The position numbers and the translations under genes are program-made. This document shows, one piece after another, positions 41,941 to 50,715 of a stretch of DNA of 64,000 bases. The notes beneath the pieces are model-generated. The model was not told the DNA's origin and ran no database searches. It saw only the letters and a program-made list of their open reading frames with translations. Position 1 is the stretch's first letter; every line of letters starts with the position of its first letter. Source of the DNA: Chlamydiales bacterium STE3 (lineage in GTDB: Bacteria > Chlamydiota > Chlamydiia > Chlamydiales > Parachlamydiaceae); the NCBI GenBank assembly GCA_011125455.1, contig VKHO01000019.1, positions 1 to 64,000 of the forward strand, written 5' to 3'.

Positions 41941-43771
41941 TTTTCAACGCTATCCTCACAAGGCTGTTCAACAACTCCGTTGTTTGATGAACGAACTCTT
42001 GCAGTGTTTGCGGATCCATCTCCTTTTGTGAGAGACAAGAAAGCTCAAAAACTTCTTTTGCAAGCTGTTCTGCAAGCTCAGGGTGATTTTTGTCTAATTC
42101 TGGCAAAGAATTTACAAGAGGATGGTTCGTATTGACAACAAATGTTTTTTTAGGCGTTAATGCCTGCATTCCTTCTACTTGCATCGACTGTATGTAATCA
42201 CGCATACGGCGCTCATTTTCATCAATCACAACAACAGCAGGTAAATCATCAGCTGATAAGCTCTTTGCTTCAACCTCTACTTTTTCCTGATTCAGTTTTC
42301 CCCTAAAGAAATCGGCCAGTTTCCCAGCTTCTGTCTTTCCTTGGGCATCTAAAATCGTTTTCTCTCTCGATTTGTCAATCAAAACATCATCGATAGCAGA
42401 GTCGATCCGTTTAAACTGTGTTGAGCTGTTTTTTTTCTCAAAAACACTAAATAAATAAGGATCGATGCGGTTGTCAGCAACAAAAACATCGATTTTCTTC
42501 TGATGATAAAGACTTGCCAGCTTACCTGACTGTTTGTCATCAAGCGAATAGAGAATTTTATCTTTGGTCTTTTCTTTATTAAGCTCTAGATATTCTGGAA
42601 TTGTTTTCCACTCCCCTTCCAAGGTCTTCCAAACCAAAGTGTCTTTTACCCGATCAAAAAATTTCTCATCCTGAATGGCTCCGAGCTTAGCGATTGGCGA
42701 GATGTCTTTCCAAGAGCTAATAAACTTTTCTCTATTGGTTTTGAAAAGAGAGGACAAACTATCAGATACTTTTTTAGAAATATGCTGTGAAAGCTGCCTT
42801 ACGGTGTTGTCCATTTGCAGGTAACTGCGAGAGACATTTAAAGGAATATCTGGGCTATCGACAACCCCTCTCATGACCATCAAATATTCAGGCAAAATAT
42901 CCTTACAGTTATCTGAAACAAAGACGCGGTTACAAAATAGCTTAACCGTCGTTTTTGTAATGTCGAAATCTCTTTTAATTGTGGGGAAGTAGAGAATGCC
43001 TTTCAAATGGAAGGGATAGTCGGCATTAAGGTGCACCCAAAAAAGAGGATCTTCTTCATGGGGATAAAGATAGCGGTAGAATTCAAGATAATCTTCCTCT
43101 TTGCACTCAGAGGGCGCTTTCATCCATAAAGGCTCGTGAGAATTGATCCGCTGACCATTAAGATAAATAGGGAATGGCAAAAACGCACAATAATTCTGTA
43201 AAATTGTTTTTAGCCTTGACTCTTCGAGAAATTCTTCGCTTTCATTGTTAATAAAAAGCGAAATTTCCGTTCCGGGCTTCTCTTTTTTTCCTTTCTCTAG
43301 AATGTATTCTGCTGAACCGTCACAGGACCAAAACGCAGCTTCCTTATTCGCTCTGTAGGATAAAGTATCAATTTCTACTTTGTCTGCAACCATATAGGCA
43401 GAGTAGAACCCTAAACCAAAATGACCAATAAATTGGTCCTTTTCTTGACTGGACTTATATTTTTCTACAAACTCTTCAGCTCCAGAAAAGGCAATCTGGG
43501 CAATATATTTTTTGACTTCTTCGGCATCCATGCCGATCCCATTATCAATAAAGCGTAGAATCTTATTGGGTTTATCAATCTGAATATCGATACGAAAATC
43601 TTCATCTACAGATGTAAGCTCTCCTGAATCTTTCAAGACCTTGACCTTCTGAATCGCATCCGTTGCGTTCGAGACAAGTTCTCTTACAAAGATTTCCTTA
43701 TCAGAGTAAAGCCATTTTTTGATGATCGGTAAAATATTTTCACTGTGGATTTCTAAGGACCCTTTTGTCAT
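41930..43771 (-). CDS. htpG: Molecular chaperone HtpG (Hsp90)
   Basis: 613 residues. ATP-dependent chaperone dimer in the cytoplasm. GHKL ATPase motifs: ELVSNATDAIQKV (Mg/ATP-binding Asn), IDNGIGMDAEEVKKYI, GHFGLGFYSAYMV; middle domain with VFVSDNCKDILPEYL and RGVVDSPDIPLNVSR; dimerisation domain at the C-terminus. Two ATGs lie side by side (43774 and 43771); the GAGGG site suits the second. Preceded by a near-consensus promoter. Its end overlaps the next gene by 11 bases. Confidence 0.95.
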   Translation of the reverse strand: MTKGSLEIHSENILPIIKKWLYSDKEIFVRELVSNATDAIQKVKVLKDSGELTSVDEDFRIDIQIDKPNKILRFIDNGIGMDAEEVKKYIAQIAFSGAEEFVEKYKSSQEKDQFIGHFGLGFYSAYMVADKVEIDTLSYRANKEAAFWSCDGSAEYILEKGKKEKPGTEISLFINNESEEFLEESRLKTILQNYCAFLPFPIYLNGQRINSHEPLWMKAPSECKEEDYLEFYRYLYPHEEDPLFWVHLNADYPFHLKGILYFPTIKRDFDITKTTVKLFCNRVFVSDNCKDILPEYLMVMRGVVDSPDIPLNVSRSYLQMDNTVRQLSQHISKKVSDSLSSLFKTNREKFISSWKDISPIAKLGAIQDEKFFDRVKDTLVWKTLEGEWKTIPEYLELNKEKTKDKILYSLDDKQSGKLASLYHQKKIDVFVADNRIDPYLFSVFEKKNSSTQFKRIDSAIDDVLIDKSREKTILDAQGKTEAGKLADFFRGKLNQEKVEVEAKSLSADDLPAVVVIDENERRMRDYIQSMQVEGMQALTPKKTFVVNTNHPLVNSLPELDKNHPELAEQLAKEVFELSCLSQKEMDPQTLQEFVHQTTELLNSLVRIALKNAQ

Positions 43772-43800
43772 CATTCCCTCTTACGTTTATAAACGAACTA

Positions 43801-43829
43801 ATTTTACCCCTCTCTTAGCAAACTGTCAA
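43801..43829 (-). promoter_or_regulatory. Strong promoter of htpG
   Basis: Minus strand: perfect -35 TTGACA (43829-43824), 17-base spacer, -10 TAAAAT (43806-43801). Transcription would start about 25 bases before the ATG. This is among the closest to consensus in the window. Confidence 0.85.
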
Positions 43830-44520
43830 GGCACATATGGTGATTATAAAAAACCTTACGACAATGTATACTCCCCAGATTTACTTTAGTGGTTGTTAAA
43901 CGAAGTTTTCTTAATTTCCTTAAGGTTTTTTATATGGCCAAAACAACTAAACTTGAATAACCTTTTGCATAGCTTGCTTGGCTTGAAAAAATTAGTCATT
44001 TTTGAGTGAATTTATCGGAAAATTTTGAGAGCATATGAGTACATATAGTTGAAAAATTTAACGATAAAGGCCCCAAAAAGGGTAATTTTAGCAAGCAAAT
44101 GAAGTTATACAAGAGGTCTAATAACCCTTTGCAAGAGCAAGCTCCCACTACTTCATGAATTCCTCAATAAATCTTTGAGGATGGTCCCTTAAAAAAGCGC
44201 TTTTTATCGCGAGAGAATTTGTTTTGCAAAACTTGCATTAAACCTTCAAGCTAAAGGCAACTACAAGCAGTTTTAATGAGCTTAGATTCCCCCCCTGCCC
44301 ACCTCATCTGATCTTTCGCCAATTGCTTAAAAAAGTTTTCAAATACTAAAACGATTTTTCAGAAATCCGCTTTTCTTAAGTTTAGCTTTTTTGGAAAAAA
44401 GAGAGACCAGCATTAAGTTTTTAAAAAGAATTAAAGGAGGCTTTTAAGAAAAAATTTATTAGAAGAAAAAATAGTAAACTCCTATCTTGAAGTTAAGATC
44501 TTACGTTAAAAGAGAGTTCC
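43830..44520. other. Long divergent intergenic region between htpG and nqrF
   Basis: Apart from repeat copy 2 (43957-44120, listed separately) I find no gene. The remaining 400 bases before nqrF are AT-rich and would hold its promoter; no convincing box pair was found. No open frame with coding character is present. Confidence 0.5.
43957..44120 (+). repeat. 164-bp palindromic repeat, copy 2 (MITE-like)
   Basis: Same length, orientation and internal palindrome as copy 1 (core GAGAGCATATGAGTACATAT). The left end has drifted (ATAACCTTTTGCATAG instead of TAGACCTCTTGCATAA); the right end is intact (ACAAGAGGTCTA). Lies between divergent htpG and nqrF. No coding content. Confidence 0.86.
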
Positions 44521-45843
44521 ATGTTTCAAAGCCTTATCCTTCTCGATTTTTATGGGATTAATCCCCTTTTATCTCTTTATGCAATTGCCGCTTTTGTCAT
44601 TATTGGAACTGGGCTTGCAGGCTTGATTTTGTTCACACGAACAAAACTGATTAGCACAGAAGCTTGCCGCATTGATGTTAACCAGGATCCAGAACTTAGC
44701 TTTGATACACCAGGGGGCTCAACCCTTCTTTCTGCCCTATCAAACCATGGAATCCCCATCCCTTCTCCTTGCGGGGGCAAAGCGACATGTAAGCAATGCA
44801 AAGTACAGATTTTGGAAGGGTCTACAGATCCTATTGAAATAGAAATGGGCACTTTTTCTAAAAAGCAACTCAAAGAAGGTTGGCGGCTCTCTTGCCAAAC
44901 AAAAGTGAAACAAGATCTCGGAGTTCATGTTGAAGAGAGCGTTTTGGGAACAAAAGAGTGGGTCGCTAAAGTCATTAGCAATAAAAATGTTGCCACGTTT
45001 ATTAAAGAATTAATCGTAGAATTACCTGAGGGTGAAGAAGTTAACTACCGTTCAGGCGGTTACTTACAAGTGCATGTCCCTCCTTTTAAGACAAATACAT
45101 CTGAGTGGAAAGAAACGATGGATCCCAAATACTTTCACGATTGGGAGAAATTTAATCTTTTTAATATCAACGTGGACTTTATGAACCTTCCGAAATCCCC
45201 AAATGAGGTGATTAGGGCCTACTCTATGGCTTCCTATCCTGCAGAGGGGCGTAAATTAATGTTCAATATTCGCATTGCAACTCCTCCCTTTGTTGGGGGT
45301 AAAATGATGGATGCCCCCTGGGGTATTTGTTCCAGTTACACTTTTAGCCTAAAAAAAGGCGACACCATTAAGCTTTCTGGACCCTATGGGGAATCTTATA
45401 TGGTCAATGATGAGCGTGAACTTGTCTTTCTCATCGGAGGAGCGGGGTCGTCGTTTGGTAGAAGTCACATTATGCATCTTTTCAGAACTGAAAAAACGCA
45501 GCGCAAAGTCACAATGTGGTATGGCGCGCGTTCCCTTAAAGAAAACATCTATCAAGAAGAATATGAACAACTTGAAAAAGACTTCAACAACTTCAAGTAC
45601 CGGCTTGTTCTCTCTGAACCTTTACCAGAAGATATCGCTGCTGGCTGGCCCGAAACAGACCCCTTGAAAACGAATTTTCTTTTTCGAGCCTTTGAAGAAG
45701 GACAACTCAAACACATGGAATATCCTGAAGAAGCGCTTTACTATGTTTGCGGACCACCAATGCACAATAAAAGCGTTTTAAAGCTGTTAGATGAATACGG
45801 CGTACCACGCGAAAGCATCATCTTAGATGATTTCGGAAGCTAA
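44521..45843 (+). CDS. nqrF: Na+-translocating NADH:quinone reductase, subunit F
   Basis: 440 residues. Entry point for NADH electrons into the sodium-pumping Nqr complex. One N-terminal membrane anchor (about 12-38), then a 2Fe-2S ferredoxin domain with PSPCGGKATCKQCKV and a fourth Cys in LSCQTK. An FAD domain follows with IRAYSMASYPAEG, then an NADH domain with VFLIGGAGSSFGRSHIMHL and YYVCGPPMHNKSV. Length is normal for the family (about 410-440). Other nqr subunits are not in the window. Likely sets up a sodium gradient, which would fit the sodium-type transporters at 50.7-53.3 kb. Confidence 0.95.
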   Translation: MFQSLILLDFYGINPLLSLYAIAAFVIIGTGLAGLILFTRTKLISTEACRIDVNQDPELSFDTPGGSTLLSALSNHGIPIPSPCGGKATCKQCKVQILEGSTDPIEIEMGTFSKKQLKEGWRLSCQTKVKQDLGVHVEESVLGTKEWVAKVISNKNVATFIKELIVELPEGEEVNYRSGGYLQVHVPPFKTNTSEWKETMDPKYFHDWEKFNLFNINVDFMNLPKSPNEVIRAYSMASYPAEGRKLMFNIRIATPPFVGGKMMDAPWGICSSYTFSLKKGDTIKLSGPYGESYMVNDERELVFLIGGAGSSFGRSHIMHLFRTEKTQRKVTMWYGARSLKENIYQEEYEQLEKDFNNFKYRLVLSEPLPEDIAAGWPETDPLKTNFLFRAFEEGQLKHMEYPEEALYYVCGPPMHNKSVLKLLDEYGVPRESIILDDFGS

Positions 45844-45930
45844 TTCTACCAGGTTAAAAATACCGAAATTGCAAAATAAAGTAATATAGCAGATGCTAGT
45901 TGAAACACAAATAGGATCTGCTTTTTAGTT

Positions 45931-47565
45931 ATGCGTATTCTAGCGGCTCAAATCAATCCCCTTATTGCCGATATCAAGGGCAATACTCAAAAAATCATTG
46001 AAAGCATTCAACGAGCGAAGGAAGAGCAATGTGCTATTGTTGTTTTTCCAGAATTAGCTTTGACAGGTTATCCTCCGGAAGACTTCCTCCTCCTACCTCA
46101 TTTTATAGAAGCTGCAGAAAAAGCCCTACCAGAAATTGCTAAAGAGACGGCTGGCATTACTGCCATCATTGGAACGATACGCAAAAGCGATCCCCCAAGA
46201 GAAAAGCCCCTCTTTAATACAGCAGCTATTATTAGCGAAACTAAAATTTTAGGCTTTCAAGATAAAACGCTGCTTCCAACTTATGATATCTTTGATGAAA
46301 GGCGCTATTTTGAGCCTGCGCGAGACAACAAAATTTGGCATATTGCCGGGAAAAAAGTAGCCATTACGATTTGTGAAGATCTTTGGCAGCATAGCTCTGC
46401 ATTGAAAGACGAAATCTATTTCAAAGATCCGATCTTAAATTTTGAAAATAAAACAGTCGATCTGCTTTTGAACCTTTCAGCTTCACCCTTCCATATGGGG
46501 AAATTTCCTAATCGTTTGCAAGCCTGTACTCGAGCAGCTAAGACATTGCGTTGCCCTGTAATTCTTAGCAATCAAGTGGGTGGTAATGATAGCCTTATCT
46601 TCGATGGGCGCAGCTTATTTGTTAATGGGAAAGGTGAACTTATGGCGATTGGGAAAAGCTTTGAAGAAGACGCCCTCTTGATCGATCTTGGTGCTACTCG
46701 CCCTTCTATTGCTTATTTCTTCGAGGAAATGGAAGAGCTTTATCAAGCACTTGTCCTTGGAGTCAAAGATTACTTTAATAAATCCGGTTTTAAAAAAGCC
46801 TGCCTTGGACTTTCTGGTGGTATTGACTCTGCCCTTGTCGCTTGTATCGCTACAGATGCTCTAGGGGCAGAAAATGTTTTAGCTATTTTGATGCCATCAA
46901 GATACTCCTCTAAAGGCAGTGTTGAAGATGCACCCCTTCTGGCTCATCGATTAGGCATTCATACCCGCTACATCCCCATTGAAGAGCCCTTTAAAAGCTA
47001 CCTGCAGCTGCTAGAACCCCATTTTGAAGAAAGACAACCCGATACCACTGAGGAAAACCTTCAGGCACGCATCCGAGGAATGATCCTGATGGCTATTTCC
47101 AATAAACTAGGCCACATCGTTCTTAATACGGGTAACAAAAGCGAACTGGCTATGGGTTATGCCACCCTTTATGGCGATCTTTGTGGGGGCCTTGCGGTCA
47201 TTAGTGATGTCACAAAAAGCCAAGTCTATGCGCTTTCCCGTTGGATCAATAAAGACCAAGAGATCATTCCTAAAAATAGTATTGAAAAGCCTCCATCGGC
47301 AGAGCTAAGACCTCAGCAAAAAGACTCTGATTCTCTTCCGGAATATGCCCTCATTGACCGCATTCTTAAAGAGTATTTGGAAAATAGCCTGCCTCCAGAG
47401 GTAATTGCCCACAAAGATAATATTCCTCTTGAGATCGTTGAATCCTTGGTAGCCCGTATTCATCATAATGAATACAAAAGGAGGCAAAGCCCCCCTGGCT
47501 TACGTGTTTCAGAAAAAGCGTTTTTCACGGGGCGCCGTTTTCCGATTGTCCAGGGATGGATTTAA
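45931..47565 (+). CDS. nadE: Glutamine-dependent NAD+ synthetase
   Basis: 544 residues. Amidates nicotinic acid adenine dinucleotide to NAD+. The N-terminal nitrilase-type glutaminase (1-250) has its Glu in VVFPELALTGYPPEDF, Lys in GFQDKTLLPTYD and Cys in ITICEDLWQ. The C-terminal synthetase has the P-loop LGLSGGIDSALVA (about 291-303), NTGNKSELAMGYATLYGD and KPPSAELRPQQKDSDSLP. A complete two-domain enzyme. The stop lies 3 bases before repeat copy 3, which separates it from convergent epmA. Confidence 0.95.
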   Translation: MRILAAQINPLIADIKGNTQKIIESIQRAKEEQCAIVVFPELALTGYPPEDFLLLPHFIEAAEKALPEIAKETAGITAIIGTIRKSDPPREKPLFNTAAIISETKILGFQDKTLLPTYDIFDERRYFEPARDNKIWHIAGKKVAITICEDLWQHSSALKDEIYFKDPILNFENKTVDLLLNLSASPFHMGKFPNRLQACTRAAKTLRCPVILSNQVGGNDSLIFDGRSLFVNGKGELMAIGKSFEEDALLIDLGATRPSIAYFFEEMEELYQALVLGVKDYFNKSGFKKACLGLSGGIDSALVACIATDALGAENVLAILMPSRYSSKGSVEDAPLLAHRLGIHTRYIPIEEPFKSYLQLLEPHFEERQPDTTEENLQARIRGMILMAISNKLGHIVLNTGNKSELAMGYATLYGDLCGGLAVISDVTKSQVYALSRWINKDQEIIPKNSIEKPPSAELRPQQKDSDSLPEYALIDRILKEYLENSLPPEVIAHKDNIPLEIVESLVARIHHNEYKRRQSPPGLRVSEKAFFTGRRFPIVQGWI

Positions 47566-47568
47566 CAT

Positions 47569-47732
47569 TAGACTTCTTACATAACTTGCTTTGCTTTAAA
47601 AAATTGATCATTTTTGAGTGAATTTATCGGAAAATTTTGAGAGCGTATGAGTACATATGGTTAAAAAATTTAACGATAAAGACGCCAAAAAGAGTAATTT
47701 TTTAAAGCAAAGCCAGTTAGGCAAGAGATATA
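47569..47732 (+). repeat. 164-bp palindromic repeat, copy 3 (MITE-like), between convergent genes
   Basis: Fills exactly the gap between the stop of nadE (ends 47565) and the stop codon of epmA (begins at 47733). Same orientation as copies 1 and 2; ends slightly drifted (TAGACTTCTTACATAA and GCAAGAGATATA). Because it is a palindrome it would form the 3'-terminal hairpin of both transcripts. No other terminator is visible there. Confidence 0.87.
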
Positions 47733-48683
47733 TTAAGCCAATAGCCAATCAAAGGAAAGAACTTCGGATAAAGAGCTAACTTGGTGCCGCAACATCATCA
47801 AGCGATCAAATCCAACCGCTACACCGCAACATTCTGGTAACCCTTGGTGTAGAGCTTTCAAAAAAAATTCATCGATTGGAAGTGCCTGTTTTCCTAAACG
47901 CAGGCGCTCTGCGTTAGCCAGCTCAAAACGCTCCCTTTGCTCTTCAGCGTGAGGAAGCTCACTGTACCCATTACAGAGCTCTACCCCCCTGTAATAGATT
48001 TCAAAGCGTAGTGCAACCTGCTCATCTTCTCTCTGTTCAGTTTTAGCCAATGCAGCTTGAGAAGCTGGATAATAGGCTAAAACAGAAAGCTCTTCTTTTC
48101 CCAATTGGGGTTCGATAATAAGACCTAAGACAAGATTTAATAGCCCTTCCTTATTTTCATTTTCAAAGCCATGAAATGAACGCTCATTTAAAAAGCCCTG
48201 AAGAGTTTCTTCAGTTGCTGTCCTATAGTCTAAGCCAAGCTCTTGGAATAGCTGGCGATAGCTATAAGTTTTTGAAGGTAAAGGGCCTAAAAAGAGGCGA
48301 ATAAAATCGAGAGTTTCTGCGATCATCTCTTCAAAAGCAATGCCCATCCTATACCATTCTGCCATGCAAAACTCAGGATTATGGCGATAACCATGCTCCC
48401 CATCACGAAATACATGCGCCAGTTGATAGATGTCACCCATTCCTTCCACAATTAAGCGTTTCATACCATATTCAGGGGAAGAGTGCAGGTAGCGAGTCGT
48501 GTTGCCTTGATAGAAGGCTGGAATTAAATCGATATGGGCATCGACAGAAGCCCCATTAGTGAGCAGGGGACAATCGACCTCTAAAACGTTACGCTCAGAA
48601 AAGAAAGTACGCGCTCGAGCTAGCATAGCAGCTCGGTCGCGCAAAATGGAAAGTCTTTGATTAGCTATTGACTCGAGAGACAT
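47733..48683 (-). CDS. epmA: EF-P lysine ligase EpmA (PoxA/GenX, lysyl-tRNA synthetase-like)
   Basis: 316 residues. Class II aminoacyl-tRNA synthetase core without the tRNA-binding domain: FFSERNVLEVDCPLLTNGAS, motif 2 region LIVEGMGDIYQLAHVFRDGE then HNPEFCMAEWYRMG, and motif 3 GVAVGFDRLMML. It attaches (beta-)lysine to EF-P. Start at MSLESIANQR (48683), inside the last codons of efp (23-base overlap), so the modifying enzyme is translated with its substrate. The frame extends to 48731 but that start would lie deep in efp. Confidence 0.88.
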   Translation of the reverse strand: MSLESIANQRLSILRDRAAMLARARTFFSERNVLEVDCPLLTNGASVDAHIDLIPAFYQGNTTRYLHSSPEYGMKRLIVEGMGDIYQLAHVFRDGEHGYRHNPEFCMAEWYRMGIAFEEMIAETLDFIRLFLGPLPSKTYSYRQLFQELGLDYRTATEETLQGFLNERSFHGFENENKEGLLNLVLGLIIEPQLGKEELSVLAYYPASQAALAKTEQREDEQVALRFEIYYRGVELCNGYSELPHAEEQRERFELANAERLRLGKQALPIDEFFLKALHQGLPECCGVAVGFDRLMMLRHQVSSLSEVLSFDWLLA

Positions 48684-49233
48684 ACTCCCCAGTGCGGGTG
48701 TCAATTTTGACGATTTCGCCTTGATCAACAAAGATAGGCACTTGAATTTTTGCGCCGCTTTTTGTGACAGCAGGCTTTAGTACTCTACCCGAGGCTGTGT
48801 TGCCGCGATCTCCAGGGGCTGTCTCGACAATTTCCATTTCCATGAATGTAGGAGGTTCAACGGAAATAGGATTTCCACGATAAAAAATAATTTCGTAAAG
48901 GTGATCTTCCATTAGCCATTGTGTCGTTTCGCCAATACCCTCATTAGGGATTTTGATCTGCTCAAAGCTATTGTCATCCATAAAAATAACGCCATCGGAT
49001 TCTTTGTAAAGCATTCTCATCTGCGTTTCGCTAACATCCGCTAAATCAACTTTTTCACCAGACTTAAAGGTCCGCTCAATGACTCTGCCAGTCTTTAAAT
49101 GCTTTAATCTAACGCGGTTAAACGCTTGACCTTTACCCGGTTTAACAAATTCGTTGGAAACAATGGTATAAGGCTGTCCTTCAACTTCGATCTTAATACC
49201 ACCCCTCATCTCACTGGTACTTATTTGCGCCAT
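48661..49233 (-). CDS. efp: Translation elongation factor P
   Basis: 190 residues. Rescues ribosomes stalled at polyproline. Three beta domains; the modification loop reads KPGKGQAFNRVRLKHLKTG (about 33-51) with the Lys of P-G-K-G-Q, the residue lysylated by EpmA in E. coli. The C-terminus KIDTRTGEYVSRVNS is standard. Start MAQISTSE at 49233. The overlap with epmA supports beta-lysyl modification; EpmB, which makes the beta-lysine, is not in the window. One of two EF-P genes usual in Chlamydia, placed beside amn as there. Confidence 0.94.
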   Translation of the reverse strand: MAQISTSEMRGGIKIEVEGQPYTIVSNEFVKPGKGQAFNRVRLKHLKTGRVIERTFKSGEKVDLADVSETQMRMLYKESDGVIFMDDNSFEQIKIPNEGIGETTQWLMEDHLYEIIFYRGNPISVEPPTFMEMEIVETAPGDRGNTASGRVLKPAVTKSGAKIQVPIFVDQGEIVKIDTRTGEYVSRVNS

Positions 49234-49386
49234 AAATCCTCGTACTGCTAATTGATCCCGGTATTCTAACAAATTCTCCTAGCACAAGTCTAGTTTTCCT
49301 TTTAAGTCATAAAATATTAGTGATAAAATAACCCTTTTTATGCGAAATAGAGAAGAAAGATCTGTAATCTTTAATAGAGATGAGCT

Positions 49387-49608
49387 ATGTGGTACCGCGA
49401 ATTCAAAGATTATCCTCCAGATTCTCCGCTGCTACACAAAAAAGTAGAGCCAGGGCATGGAATCATTGGCTGTGAAATGCATGAGTTAAACGGTTGGGGA
49501 ATTTCCCTTCATCAAGTGCGTAAGCGCAAGAAAAAGGGGCTAATCGCCTTTTTGGTTACGCATTTTCTTACTAATCGGTTTAAAAGTAGGAACGATCGAG
49601 CAGAATGA
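49387..49608 (+). CDS. Small basic unknown protein
   Basis: 73 residues, rich in Lys/Arg towards the end (VRKRKKKGLIAFLVTHFLTN). Starts MWYREFKDYPPDSPLLH, no signal peptide. Its stop overlaps the ATG of the next gene (ATGA), and the set of three small-to-medium plus-strand genes ends with amn. A short hypothetical gene occurs in the same place in C. trachomatis (near amn and efp), which supports this being real. No function recognised. Confidence 0.65.
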   Translation: MWYREFKDYPPDSPLLHKKVEPGHGIIGCEMHELNGWGISLHQVRKRKKKGLIAFLVTHFLTNRFKSRNDRAE

Positions 49609-49841
49609 GAAAAAAAGGCACACATACGTGGGATCTTTTTCTCACCTATCATCGTTGCCCGAAATGTGGCGCGATCTTTGAAAGCAGAATAGATTATACA
49701 TACCAGATGGGTAAACTCATTAAAGACCTACAATGTCCACGATGTGATCATCAGTACACTTTAGAAAAGAAACAGATGCCTATTGGCCCTTTCTTTGGAG
49801 AACCCCCAAAACCAGAATTTGATTGGAGTCACAATGAATGA
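49605..49841 (+). CDS. Small zinc-ribbon-like protein
   Basis: 78 residues with two Cys pairs, YHRCPKCGAIFESR (about 17-30) and LQCPRCDHQYTL (about 46-57), spaced like a zinc ribbon. It ends in an acidic-aromatic tail (PKPEFDWSHNE). Starts in an ATGA overlap with the gene before; its end overlaps the amn ATG by 8 bases, so all three are one operon. Such ribbons often bind nucleic acid or a protein partner; no family assigned. Confidence 0.72.
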   Translation: MRKKGTHTWDLFLTYHRCPKCGAIFESRIDYTYQMGKLIKDLQCPRCDHQYTLEKKQMPIGPFFGEPPKPEFDWSHNE

Positions 49842-50673
49842 AAATGAATATACAATTTCTTTAGACCCAAGGGAGGAGCAAATCGCTCGCGATACACTCG
49901 AACGCTACTCGGGATCTCTCGTCGAGGATTTTCAACCCTATTTGCTTGTGACAAATTTCCCCCGCTATGTCACTTACTTTGCAGAAACACGTAAACTGCC
50001 TATCATTGAAGGCTCTATGTTCAAGGTGGCACACTCCCCAGAAGAGAAAATTTCCATCTTGGATTTTAAAATTGGCTCTCCTGCGGCAGCACTTGTCATT
50101 GATCTGCTAGCTAACTTGCCCATTAAAGCTTCACTTCTTCTAGGAATGTGCGGAGGCTTAAGGCGTCATTATAAAGTGGGCGAATATTTTGTCCCTATTG
50201 CAAGTATACGAGGAGATGGGACATCCGATTTTTATTTCCCCGCTGAAGTCCCCGCTTTGGCTAACTTTCTTGTTCAAAAAGCTGTCACCAATGTTCTTGA
50301 AAGAGAGCAGACACATTATCATATCGGTATCACGCATACAACAAACAAGCGTTTTTGGGAATTCAACCAAAGCTTTAAACATCGCTTGGAAGTAAGCCGT
50401 GCTCAAGCCATCGAAATGGAATGTGCTACTTTATTTATGTCTAGCTATAGCTATAAACTCCCCTTAGGAGCTTTACTCCTTATCTCAGACCTACCCTTAG
50501 ATCCAGAAGGAATTAAAACGAAGAAAAGCTCGGAAAAAGTCTATGCTGCACATACAGGCGAGCATGTCGAAAAAGGCGTTCGCATGCTCTTTGAATTAGA
50601 TGAGCTCTTAAAGCACCACGCAAGAGGCGCTTTTCGCGGTACACGCAAACGCTTTGAAAAAGCTCAAGATTAG
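49834..50673 (+). CDS. amn: AMP nucleosidase, short form
   Basis: 279 residues, much shorter than E. coli Amn (about 480), lacking its N-terminal regulatory domain. Phosphorylase-like core: LLGMCGGLRRHYKVGEYFVPIASIRGDG, IEMECATLF (substrate ribose-binding Glu) and LLISDLPLDPEGIKT with the catalytic Asp. Splits AMP to adenine and ribose 5-phosphate, controlling adenylate pools. Start at 49834 after GGAG with 5-base spacing; the frame is open from 49783. A short Amn beside efp is also found in Chlamydia. Confidence 0.86.
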   Translation: MNENEYTISLDPREEQIARDTLERYSGSLVEDFQPYLLVTNFPRYVTYFAETRKLPIIEGSMFKVAHSPEEKISILDFKIGSPAAALVIDLLANLPIKASLLLGMCGGLRRHYKVGEYFVPIASIRGDGTSDFYFPAEVPALANFLVQKAVTNVLEREQTHYHIGITHTTNKRFWEFNQSFKHRLEVSRAQAIEMECATLFMSSYSYKLPLGALLLISDLPLDPEGIKTKKSSEKVYAAHTGEHVEKGVRMLFELDELLKHHARGAFRGTRKRFEKAQD

Positions 50674-50715
50674 CGATTATTAGGATCGCTAGTCGGATCG
50701 ATCTTCTTCTAGCGA

